Shown: positions 6,985 to 14,456 of the stretch, in pieces
Numbering within the stretch: the first letter of the stretch is position 1
Layout: each line of letters opens with the position of its first letter
IMG/VR virus record: IMGVR_UViG_3300027719_000005
Coordinates: 1 to 62,461 of that record
Source: a virus
DNA length: 62,461 bases
Strand: one strand, 5' to 3'
Made by a program: the position numbers and the translations under genes
The notes under the pieces: model-generated
What the model was told of the DNA's origin: nothing
The model's database searches: none
Seen by the model: the letters and a program-made list of their open reading frames with translations, nothing else

Positions 6985-7173
6985 ATGGAAATAACAGGCG
7001 CAATAATAATAGTGCAAATAGATAACGACAAGGCTTATCAAGTCGATATAAGTAGCGATAACGTTAAGGCACTTTTAGCTATGTATCAATATAGTAATGA
7101 CTGCTCTATTAAAATACTTGATAAGCCTTTAATCGGTTTGACTTTAACCAAAAATGTTTTAAAGTCAACGTAA
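6985..7173 (+). CDS. Small hypothetical cassette protein, 62 aa
   Basis: The product begins MEITGAIIIVQIDNDKAYQVD and ends VLKST. It looks like a compact alpha/beta protein of unknown family. The frame is enclosed by 14-bp inverted repeats GTTATAGGCAAATT (6897-6910) and AATTTGCCTATAAC (7177-7190). Its 5' leader and 3' end are shared with the otherwise different 50-aa gene at 5480. Confidence 0.6.
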   Translation: MEITGAIIIVQIDNDKAYQVDISSDNVKALLAMYQYSNDCSIKILDKPLIGLTLTKNVLKST

Positions 7174-7190
7174 TGCAATTTGCCTATAAC
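7157..7190 (+). repeat. Spacer repeat B, copy 2
   Basis: The second copy of the 34-base repeat at 5616-5649 (33 of 34 bases equal). It contains the end of the 62-aa gene and the inverted-repeat arm AATTTGCCTATAAC. Confidence 0.85.
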
Positions 7191-7231
7191 TATGTTATTA
7201 AAATACTTATTTACTAAATAACTGACTAATA

Positions 7232-7462
7232 ATGAATGATATAATTAGTAAATGGGTGGTTAATTATAAGGATTGGCAGATTGCCATAACAGAGGACGAG
7301 AGAGTATTCTGTCTAAAAAGCAATATTGAATTAGTAGAGTACTGGAACAACGGCACAATTTCCTACAGACTCCCAAACACCTCTAAAAGAATAGGCGTTA
7401 AAACAATGAGGGAGAATTGTCAATTAAAGCAGGTAACTATTGAAAAGTATTGTCCATTTTAA
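7232..7462 (+). CDS. Hypothetical protein, 76 aa
   Basis: A small, Trp-containing protein (KWVVNYKDWQIAITEDERVFCL) with a beta-rich look. The family is unknown. It follows the last recognisable cassette spacer and is the first gene of the next run of accessory genes. Confidence 0.55.
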   Translation: MNDIISKWVVNYKDWQIAITEDERVFCLKSNIELVEYWNNGTISYRLPNTSKRIGVKTMRENCQLKQVTIEKYCPF

Positions 7463-7474
7463 TCAAATTAAACT

Positions 7475-7663
7475 ATGAAAACAAGAGTATTTGAAAGTTA
7501 TGGAATTTATATATCAATTGTTTTTGTAAGAAATTTAGACCGTGAACCAGCATGGAGGTTTGTCATCGAAAATGTTGAAGATGTTTTATTTGAAAGTGGA
7601 AAATATTCTGAATATCCCAAATGTGAATTAGAATCGTTAAAGAAAGCTGTTGAGTTTTTATAA
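7475..7663 (+). CDS. Hypothetical protein, 62 aa
   Basis: A short protein (RVFESYGIYISIVFVRNLD, then PAWRFVIENVEDVLFESGKY) with no recognised family, probably a small beta sheet with a C-terminal helix. It lies 12 bases after its neighbour in the same strand and operon. Confidence 0.5.
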   Translation: MKTRVFESYGIYISIVFVRNLDREPAWRFVIENVEDVLFESGKYSEYPKCELESLKKAVEFL

Positions 7664-7690
7664 AACATTATAGAATAATAAACTAAAACT

Positions 7691-8107
7691 ATGAAAGCAT
7701 CAGAATTAAGAATTGGGAATAAATTTGAATGCATGGGAATGATTCAAACTGTCTTTGAAATTTGCGATAATACCGATAGAGGCAGAATAAAGCAAGCTGG
7801 ATATGAATATATTATTAGGTGTGAGGAAAACGGCAACCAGTATAAACCTATAGAAATTAAGCCAATACCCATAACAGCAGAATTGTTACTACGATTAGGT
7901 TTTAAAAATGATGATGGTGATTTCGTCTTGGAATATAATAGACAAGCGTTTATGATTTCAAAAGCCCAGGATGAAGATTTATTACTTCTTTATCGAGAAG
8001 ATATAGGGTTTTCCTTTAATGTGTTGAAATTTATTGAGCATATTCACGATTTACAAAATTTATACTATGCGCTGACAGGTGAAGAACTTACTTTAAGCGA
8101 CATATAA
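7691..8107 (+). CDS. ELRIGN-family hypothetical protein, 138 aa
   Basis: It starts MKASELRIGNKFE and ends with HDLQNLYYALTGEELTL. Proteins with this start and end are very common in Bacteroides phages and conjugative elements; no function is established to my knowledge. A second member of the family is encoded at 62094-62444, with the same ELRIGN start and HQLQNIFYELTGETL end but a shorter middle, so the genome carries two diverged paralogues. Confidence 0.75.
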   Translation: MKASELRIGNKFECMGMIQTVFEICDNTDRGRIKQAGYEYIIRCEENGNQYKPIEIKPIPITAELLLRLGFKNDDGDFVLEYNRQAFMISKAQDEDLLLLYREDIGFSFNVLKFIEHIHDLQNLYYALTGEELTLSDI

Positions 8108-8124
8108 ACTAACCCAATACAACC

Positions 8125-8418
8125 ATGAACCAGTACATTAAAATTGCAATCTTAACATTACTCATTACAATATGTGTTAATGTGGCTATCTATGTACCCA
8201 GAATGATAATACTATCAAATTTGGAGTACAAGAGGACTTTTGTTCACTCTGTTTATGTAGGAAGTCTCAACGGTAAATCGAAGGAAATTAACCTTGGAGT
8301 TGTACTGGAAATATCGAAGTATAACGCATGGTTAGCCCGGATGAAATGGTTAAGGAGCCAAGGCTTGAGAGTCTGGATTCCGGTAGATATTGACAAGGAA
8401 ATATTCTATGAGCAGTAA
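8125..8418 (+). CDS. Single-pass membrane hypothetical protein, 97 aa
   Basis: An N-terminal hydrophobic segment (residues about 7-32: IAILTLLITICVNVAIYV onward) would anchor it in the inner membrane, leaving a soluble 65-residue C-terminal part. No lipobox is seen. Superinfection exclusion or host modification are possible roles for a small membrane protein in an accessory operon, but nothing in the sequence decides this. Confidence 0.55.
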   Translation: MNQYIKIAILTLLITICVNVAIYVPRMIILSNLEYKRTFVHSVYVGSLNGKSKEINLGVVLEISKYNAWLARMKWLRSQGLRVWIPVDIDKEIFYEQ

Positions 8419-8439
8419 AATAATTAATACATTTGCCTA

Positions 8440-8715
8440 ATGAACTCCATCGAGCAAAAAATATACAACCATGCCAAGGGAATAATACCTCAAGCATTAA
8501 TTAGGGTAAAGCAGATTGAAACGAAGGCAAGGCTTATTAATATTCCATTCTCTTGTGATGGTTGCATTTATCGCTTAATATTTGACAAAGAGGTCAATGG
8601 GTTCACAAAAATAATTTATTCAAATGTTAAAGGGGGTCATATGACCTTGGAGCGAGTAAGTAGTGTTGGGTATTTTGATGATATTGAGGTGGGTGAAATA
8701 GAAATATGTAGATAG
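8440..8715 (+). CDS. Hypothetical protein, 91 aa
   Basis: No family is recognised. An N-terminal helix (SIEQKIYNHAKGIIPQALIR) precedes a beta-rich part with FSCDGCIYRLIF and ERVSSVGYFDD. It is the last gene before a strong terminator 29 bases downstream, closing the accessory operon. Confidence 0.55.
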   Translation: MNSIEQKIYNHAKGIIPQALIRVKQIETKARLINIPFSCDGCIYRLIFDKEVNGFTKIIYSNVKGGHMTLERVSSVGYFDDIEVGEIEICR

Positions 8716-8743
8716 ATGGTAGCAGTTTAAATAAAGTTAGTTT

Positions 8744-8773
8744 AAAAAAGAGGAGCAATACCTCTTTTTTTTT
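8744..8773 (+). terminator. Rho-independent terminator ending the accessory operon
   Basis: The arms AAAAAAGAGG and CCTCTTTTTT pair over ten bases around a 7-base loop, and the T run continues to nine Ts. This is a classical intrinsic terminator for plus-strand transcripts. Confidence 0.85.
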
Positions 8774-8885
8774 GTGGAATAATGCAAAAAGATATGTAAA
8801 CGACCGTGTTTTTTAGCATAGGCTTTGTTCTTAGGAATAAAATGTAAAAATCAATAAGTTTACCTATATCAATTCTTTTAGTATT

Positions 8886-9092
8886 ATGAATCCTAAATGT
8901 AACGAGTGTGCCTTTAATTGCCCTGAGGTTATTCAGAGCCTTTTAATTTTATCTAATATGGTTTGCGATGTCTGCAATTGCGAAGATGTAACAGAGGAGC
9001 GTAAAATAAGAGTAAAAACTGCCTACCAAATTTTAGAAAAATCAACCCTTGATAAGTGTATAAACAGAGAATGTATATGCATAATTATTTAA
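8886..9092 (+). CDS. Small Cys-rich hypothetical protein, 68 aa
   Basis: Nine cysteines are spread over 68 residues (CNECAFNC, CDVCNC, then C..REC.C near the end), suggesting a metal-binding protein. It stands alone between two terminators, so it needs its own promoter in the 110 bases upstream; I see no clear TAnnTTTG box there. It may be a real stand-alone gene or chance. Confidence 0.4.
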   Translation: MNPKCNECAFNCPEVIQSLLILSNMVCDVCNCEDVTEERKIRVKTAYQILEKSTLDKCINRECICIII

Positions 9093-9130
9093 CATGCTGA
9101 TATGTAGATAAATACAAATATGCAGTGTAA

Positions 9131-9166
9131 CAATAAAGGTCACTTATGAAACAGTGACCTTTATTG
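9131..9166. terminator. Bidirectional terminator between converging transcripts
   Basis: CAATAAAGGTCACT (9131-9144) and AGTGACCTTTATTG (9153-9166) form a perfect 14-bp stem with an 8-base loop, flanked by A- and T-rich arms on both sides. It separates the plus-strand genes from the converging minus-strand virion operon ending at 9209. Confidence 0.8.
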
Positions 9167-9208
9167 GCTATAAAAGAATATGGATACAGCAGTAATTATA
9201 GGCTGAAA

Positions 9209-11914
9209 TTACCCATTCCATGTAGTTGTTAAATCTGTATCTAGTCTATCCATCTGCATTAGCGTGGGTTTACATCCATGAACTAGCACTGTATATCTGC
9301 ATGATCGCTGTGTTTTGGTAATATGGACATCTACAACAGAGGATTGAATGAACGATTTACCATTGTTCAGGAAGATTAAACCCTCCTCGTTTAGCTGTCC
9401 ATACAGAAGAGTAGTTATCCTTCCATTGTTGCCTGTGATAACCTCTCTTAATACTGCCCTATTGACTTTTTTCTCGTCAGTATTGCCAAATCCACATGGT
9501 CGGCTAATAAGGAGTACTGGTAGGTTAATGCTTTCCTTGCCTAGTTCAACCAGATCAACGCTGTTGTTTCTGCTTATTAAAGCGTAGGTGTTCGGCCAGT
9601 TATTTGCCATCAGGTCGAATGACTCCGATCTCTTGTACCATAAACCAGAGTCGAATCCGAATATATAGGAGTACTGGTAGGTTGGATTGCTAACTATTAA
9701 CTCCTCGTTGATGTAGTCCACCGCAAGGGTGCTACCCTTTAGGTATGTTAAAAAGTCCACCTGGGATAAAGCATCATCATTCCCGAATAGATCAACCATG
9801 AGCGTGTTGAATAGATCGTTATTCACCAGATTATTGCTTACAGGACCGTTAACTGGATTGCTGATTAACTTAAAGGACTCTCCGTACAGGGAGATTATCC
9901 CTTTGTCGGTTGGGAATAGTATTCTCCCATTGTATGAAGTGGCTTTGCCTACCACTACCTCATCAGTTACAGGGATTACTCTTAGAACCATTACTTCGCC
10001 AGTTCCTATCTCCAGCGCAAATACTCCAGTAGTAGTAAATACTATCATGGGGTGCTGACCATATTGGAGCGCGGATAATGGCTTAGAGTTGGATATTAAT
10101 TGCAGGATTGAACCATTCCCCACCCTGTAGGAGTTCTTTGCCTCGAAGTATAGCGGATTATTAACAGCAGATACCTGTATTCGGTTATTGTCGGGAATGG
10201 AGTTAATAAATATATCTGAGGCTATTTCTAGCTCTGTGTACACTGTGGGGTATTTCCATGTCATTTGATTGAACAAATCCCAAGACATCCTCACGTAATC
10301 GGTATGCCTAGTTCTTTCCCCAGAAGTTCTTGTTGTAGAGGTAGGGATTGTTTCATCTATATCGGGCTGATAACCCATTAAAGAAAAGGAGTAGTTGAAA
10401 GAAGGGTGAGGTGTCATATCAGACGAAAAAGCAATGTATGTACTTCCTCCATCCGGCTTTACCAGAATATTAAACTTAACAGCCCTGCTATCTGGATAGT
10501 AAATACAGAAAGGAAGGTTTAAGTGAGTATCGCTATTAGCATAACCATCGCTTCGTAAGTGTATATTACCCACAGAGGTTTTCAGGATAAACTCAAACCA
10601 AACAGTCTTACTAACTCCTCCCGGATATGAAGCGGTATTGTATGATTTTGGTACCGGAGAAAAGTAGTTGATTATGCCTCCCATCCATAGTCGGGAATTA
10701 TAGATAAAAGACGATGATGCATACATTCTGATGTCTGATAACTGCTCTGTAGGCATAGAATCCTTGGTGTGAATGGCCGTAATATCCCCCAAACTTATTG
10801 TTGTGGGCGATACAATATCTAAATCATCTAAAGGAATTGTATGAACCTTGTAGAGCTGCGTGTCTTTAATCATTAGGTCGGGTGTAATGTTTTCATCATC
10901 CTCAATACTCTCGTTTAATTCCCAGGGAGAAACATTTCCACCGTTACTTCGTCCGTAATAATAATCATCTCTTTGGTTATTGTACGATTTGATTCTATGA
11001 TAAACCCTGCTCATATAAATATTTACACCCATTACCAACCCTTTATATTGAGAATTTAACTCCTCTAACACTCCTGAGTTAATACTTGGTATAGAGTACT
11101 GCAATGTGCCGGGATCAAGGGCTACAAATACTTTATCATTGCTACTAAATACGGCTACCTGTACTTCGCTAGAACTATCATACTTATCTGTGATTTGACC
11201 TCGAATGTGCATAATAATAGGCTTGGAGTGACCTACTATAGAGCCATCAAATAGCTCATAGGCGTACCGAATCACCACGTAACCGTTAATCATTCCCTCC
11301 TTCTCCCAGTTATTATAGGCAATATCAAGTACGGTCATTATCTGATCATACCTTTCATCCGATGAGCTATCGTAGTCTATTCTACCAACCGGAACGGCAG
11401 TTGATACTCCATTAGCCATGAGCCAAGAGGCATAATCTTTAAAGTTGTCATACCCTAGGTATGCACTATTAGGCTTGTTGTGAAAGTTAATTTCTAGCGG
11501 TTTGGGTACTGCATCCCCAACGTATCGGTAGTTGTTTATTTCAATATCGTAAAGGATATAGTGCATCTTCTTACTGCTATCGTCAAATACGATGAGAATA
11601 TTCCCTATCGTTTCGAACCTTACCTGCTTACTGGTGCCAAGGGTAAATATATCCACAAGAACACTCCCTTGCTTTTGCTTAATCTTTCCGGTAGGCTCAT
11701 GGTACACCACAATAAAAGAACCTGAGTTTGTATTGTGAACACACATAGCCTCAATTCCGCTTCCAATGGTGAACTGGTTGGTTTTGCCCTTCACGTTCTG
11801 CCACTTCCCATTCTTGTACCGCGCGTTAATCAACTCTTGGCACTCTATCATCTCGGCCTTATTGGTTAGGCTACTCCTGTTTATCCCCTTTAGGGTTGAC
11901 TCTACTGTTGCCAT
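9209..11914 (-). CDS. Large virion structural protein, probable tail hub/stabilisation type
   Basis: The 901-residue protein begins with an N-terminal 'ELINARYKNGKWQNVKG' element and continues with many short beta strands and Gly/Asn/Asp turns, as in beta-propeller tail-hub or stabilisation proteins of podoviruses (P22 gp10-like or crAss-like stabilisation proteins). No enzymatic motif is seen. The segment PLSALQYGQHPMIVFTTTG followed by GRILFPTDKGIISLYG looks like successive propeller blades. It is transcribed from the minus strand with the small HTH gene upstream, which it overlaps by 44 bases, and ends at a bidirectional terminator. The assignment comes from composition and position, not a firm motif. 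Confidence 0.55.
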   Translation of the reverse strand: MATVESTLKGINRSSLTNKAEMIECQELINARYKNGKWQNVKGKTNQFTIGSGIEAMCVHNTNSGSFIVVYHEPTGKIKQKQGSVLVDIFTLGTSKQVRFETIGNILIVFDDSSKKMHYILYDIEINNYRYVGDAVPKPLEINFHNKPNSAYLGYDNFKDYASWLMANGVSTAVPVGRIDYDSSSDERYDQIMTVLDIAYNNWEKEGMINGYVVIRYAYELFDGSIVGHSKPIIMHIRGQITDKYDSSSEVQVAVFSSNDKVFVALDPGTLQYSIPSINSGVLEELNSQYKGLVMGVNIYMSRVYHRIKSYNNQRDDYYYGRSNGGNVSPWELNESIEDDENITPDLMIKDTQLYKVHTIPLDDLDIVSPTTISLGDITAIHTKDSMPTEQLSDIRMYASSSFIYNSRLWMGGIINYFSPVPKSYNTASYPGGVSKTVWFEFILKTSVGNIHLRSDGYANSDTHLNLPFCIYYPDSRAVKFNILVKPDGGSTYIAFSSDMTPHPSFNYSFSLMGYQPDIDETIPTSTTRTSGERTRHTDYVRMSWDLFNQMTWKYPTVYTELEIASDIFINSIPDNNRIQVSAVNNPLYFEAKNSYRVGNGSILQLISNSKPLSALQYGQHPMIVFTTTGVFALEIGTGEVMVLRVIPVTDEVVVGKATSYNGRILFPTDKGIISLYGESFKLISNPVNGPVSNNLVNNDLFNTLMVDLFGNDDALSQVDFLTYLKGSTLAVDYINEELIVSNPTYQYSYIFGFDSGLWYKRSESFDLMANNWPNTYALISRNNSVDLVELGKESINLPVLLISRPCGFGNTDEKKVNRAVLREVITGNNGRITTLLYGQLNEEGLIFLNNGKSFIQSSVVDVHITKTQRSCRYTVLVHGCKPTLMQMDRLDTDLTTTWNG

Positions 11915-12428
11915 CGTTATTTTTTATTAGTTCCTGGTTGTTTATTATTTGCTGGTTTATCTGCCAGAAGAAATTTCCTTTGGGTGAATCTGCTGGAATG
12001 GACTCACCCATAATGTCGGTAATGGTTTTAATGGCCGCAATGATCTTAAACATATCCTTCTCGGAGGCCATCAACATTTCTAACCGTTCTAGGCCATCCA
12101 TTCTAACTTTAGCGGCTACCTCAAGAAAGTCTTGTCTTGCGGTTTTTAATGGGGCCACCACCTCTGCGGCTAAAGCCTCACTTACGGTAGGGTTTTCTAT
12201 TAGATTGGGGATAGCCCTCGACTCGACAGGTGCGCTCATCTCTCTGATCTTCCGGCATACAAACTCATCCGATTCATGCCACCTCTTTAGCGTAGGTCTG
12301 CATACTCCTGTTTCCTTAGATGTCTTGTAGTAGTTATAGTTATTTCTAGCCAGAATTATCAGTATTTCAGCCTTCTCCTTTTCTGAGTGTCCGTTCGTGT
12401 ATTTACCCTTCTTCTTTTCCATATTCAT
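11871..12428 (-). CDS. HTH protein, terminase-small-subunit-like
   Basis: The first 60 residues contain a basic stretch (MEKKKGKYTNG) and a helix-turn-helix (ILARNNYNYYKTSKETGV then RPTLKRWHESD), followed by a helical oligomerisation-like region (about residues 75-145). This matches the usual build of small terminase subunits (HTH plus oligomerisation helices), which recognise phage DNA for packaging. However, the large terminase lies far away at 34470, next to another small HTH gene. A TAGTTTTG box on the minus strand (12440-12433) could be its promoter, placing transcription very close to the start codon. A regulatory role is the main alternative. Confidence 0.55.
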   Translation of the reverse strand: MNMEKKKGKYTNGHSEKEKAEILIILARNNYNYYKTSKETGVCRPTLKRWHESDEFVCRKIREMSAPVESRAIPNLIENPTVSEALAAEVVAPLKTARQDFLEVAAKVRMDGLERLEMLMASEKDMFKIIAAIKTITDIMGESIPADSPKGNFFWQINQQIINNQELIKNNDGNSRVNPKGDKQE

Positions 12429-12562
12429 CCTACAAAACTAAATCATAATGAAGGAATTGAGCCTTAAAAATGTTACCATCATGTCATATATAACTATTAA
12501 CGTGTAATTCTATTAATAAGCAAAAAGCGTAAAAAGTATTTCTTTTCGAAAAAATTACAGCT

Positions 12563-13159
12563 ATGTGGGGAGCAATTATAGGGTCAGCCGTAAGTCTTGG
12601 TTCTGGGATATATGGACAGATTAAAGCGTCAAAAGCCTCAGAGGAGACGAACAATCTGCTCGATAAAAAGGAGCGAGGCATAGACTCTTTCTACGGTAAG
12701 GAGATCAATAAAAATGTTCTGGATACCGACTACGCCAAGGCTACTCTAAAGAAGTTTAGGGAGCAAATGGAGGAGCGAAGGAAGCGATCAGATAGCACTG
12801 CCGCCATAACCGGTGCCAGTGATGAATCTAAAATAGCCGTTAAGGCCGATGAGGCAAAAGGAGTATCCAGCGCAATAACCTCGCTTGCACAGTACGGATC
12901 ACAACGCAGGGATGCCCTGAGAAGTGAGTATATGGGGAAGAAGGATGGTATAATTGCGGCAAGAGTTGGTATGGCTCAAGGAAAACAGCAATCAGCCAAT
13001 AATCTTACTAATAACGCATGGAATAGTATTGGCTCTTTTATTAAAACATACGAGAAAGGGGAAAAGAAAGACTCGGACAATGATGAAGATGACAAAGAAA
13101 TTAGCGAGGAGAATAAATCAGGAAACGAAGTTTATCACAATCAAGACAACCTTGTTTAA
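12563..13159 (+). CDS. Internal virion protein, 198 aa
   Basis: A Gly/Ala-rich amphipathic N-terminus (GAIIGSAVSLGSGIYGQIKA) is followed by long helices rich in Lys, Glu and Ala and an acidic, disordered tail (about residues 165-198). The layout resembles internal or pilot proteins of podovirus-like phages that are ejected ahead of the DNA (T7 gp14-like role). It is the first gene of the large plus-strand virion operon, 22 bases upstream of the next one. Confidence 0.55.
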   Translation: MWGAIIGSAVSLGSGIYGQIKASKASEETNNLLDKKERGIDSFYGKEINKNVLDTDYAKATLKKFREQMEERRKRSDSTAAITGASDESKIAVKADEAKGVSSAITSLAQYGSQRRDALRSEYMGKKDGIIAARVGMAQGKQQSANNLTNNAWNSIGSFIKTYEKGEKKDSDNDEDDKEISEENKSGNEVYHNQDNLV

Positions 13160-13181
13160 CATCATCTTAAAGTAGTACACC

Positions 13182-14444
13182 ATGATTAGCCAGAATGAAG
13201 TTTATATAGATGATGAACTGGACGAAAGGAAACCTAAAGGCAAAACTACCAGCATCACCAAGAATAAAACTACCACTAAGTACACTAAGGTGGAGGATGA
13301 TAAGCCAATGGCTAAACCATCAACTGAAACTACTGGGGATAATTATACCCCAAGCAATGCTTACTGGGATTTTATTAATTCCTCCTTGGAGCAGTACAAG
13401 CCACAACCTAACGATGTTGACGCGGGAAGACACCAGCGTTTAGCCAAGGTACACGCCATAGCGGAGGGATTAAGAGTGCTTAGTGAGGGTATTGGGTTAA
13501 AGTACGATGTACCTGTAGAGAAGAGAGGCCCTAATCAGGATGTATTAAAATCGTTACAGGATTTTAACCGGGTTAAAGCTACTGACAGCGCAAAAGCAGA
13601 CGCACACAACCGCCTTGCAATGGATTTGAAACTTAAAGCCATGCTACAGGACGATCAGAATAAAGCCTCCATTGCCAAACAACGCAAGGAGGATGATAGG
13701 TACAACAAGGAGAGAACGTTTGAGGAGGAGAAGTGGAAGGCCGATAAGGACACAAAGGACAACAAGGCCAAGGCTGATGCGAATGCAGATGCTTTAAATA
13801 GAGGATTGAAGAAAAAAGAGCTCGATCTGAAGGAAAAAGAACTTGCAAATAAAGGGAATACTGAGCAGGATAAAAACACATTGGCCGCAGTGGACTCCAA
13901 CGGACAGGTTGATAAATTAGATCAGCTACTTCAAACATTAGTGCTGAACAAAATTACCAACGATCCTACCTACGATGACGATATGGACGCGCTGATGTTC
14001 CGGTATGATGATAACGGACAGCGTTATATAACCCAGAGGGGATTATCCATGATAGTCCAGAACTGGCAAAAGTACAAGGATGATATTATTGGCTCTATTG
14101 ATGATCCCAAGTATAAAGCAATGCTTTCCAAAAGCAAAGGGAGTTCATTAAAAACAAAAGAAGGCCCCCTTTTTAACCCATTTGTTCCTGCTGGAGAAAA
14201 AAAACCTGAGGGTTACGGTGTTTTGAAACCTGAAAACATTCAAGAAACCAAACAAGGGGCAGAGCGAGAGTTTTCAGACGATGAACTTGCAAAACTATTC
14301 CCTGCTGGAGTACATCAGCTGGATTCTACCAGCAAAAAAAATCTACTTTATCAGCGATGGGCTGAAATTGACTCGCTTGAAGGATTCAGCGAGGAGAAAA
14401 AGAAAGCCATGAAGAAAGAAGTTAAAGCATACCTATTCAACTAA
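13182..14444 (+). CDS. Coiled-coil internal virion protein, 420 aa
   Basis: A Thr/Lys-rich disordered N-terminus (residues 1-50) precedes a structured part and then a long Lys/Glu/Asp-rich coiled coil (about residues 155-235). No catalytic motif is visible. Its place between a pilot-type protein and the giant polyvalent protein, 12 bases before the latter's start, suggests it is packaged in the particle with them. Confidence 0.5.
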   Translation: MISQNEVYIDDELDERKPKGKTTSITKNKTTTKYTKVEDDKPMAKPSTETTGDNYTPSNAYWDFINSSLEQYKPQPNDVDAGRHQRLAKVHAIAEGLRVLSEGIGLKYDVPVEKRGPNQDVLKSLQDFNRVKATDSAKADAHNRLAMDLKLKAMLQDDQNKASIAKQRKEDDRYNKERTFEEEKWKADKDTKDNKAKADANADALNRGLKKKELDLKEKELANKGNTEQDKNTLAAVDSNGQVDKLDQLLQTLVLNKITNDPTYDDDMDALMFRYDDNGQRYITQRGLSMIVQNWQKYKDDIIGSIDDPKYKAMLSKSKGSSLKTKEGPLFNPFVPAGEKKPEGYGVLKPENIQETKQGAEREFSDDELAKLFPAGVHQLDSTSKKNLLYQRWAEIDSLEGFSEEKKKAMKKEVKAYLFN

Positions 14445-14456
14445 CCGTTTGTTGCC

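Larger units (their letters stand above)
5320..7231 (+). other. Cassette-like array: small unrelated genes with related palindromic spacers
   Basis: Seven short spacers separate tiny genes of different families. Recurrent elements are seen directly. A TAACG box lies at or within about 20 bases of the stop in four spacers (near 5646, 6014, 6414, 6742), and a near match TAAC occurs near 7187. A leader AAGTGAAGTTT is at 5450, 6427 and 6955. A 39-base repeat is at 5431 and 6936, and a 34-base repeat at 5616 and 7157. Inverted copies of AATTTGCCTATAAC and GTTACCTGC flank single genes. Small hairpins with TTGGC/GCC arms follow the TAACG boxes at about 5653 and 6021. The layout (gene plus structured spacer) recalls integron cassettes, but no integron integrase is present and no canonical attC is proven. 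Confidence 0.55.

Noticed and set aside
12954-13175. Plus-strand +1 frame with a hydrophobic stretch near the end of the internal virion gene
   Set aside because: The Lys/Thr-rich second half is a frame shadow of the acidic tail of the real gene, and there is no initiation context.
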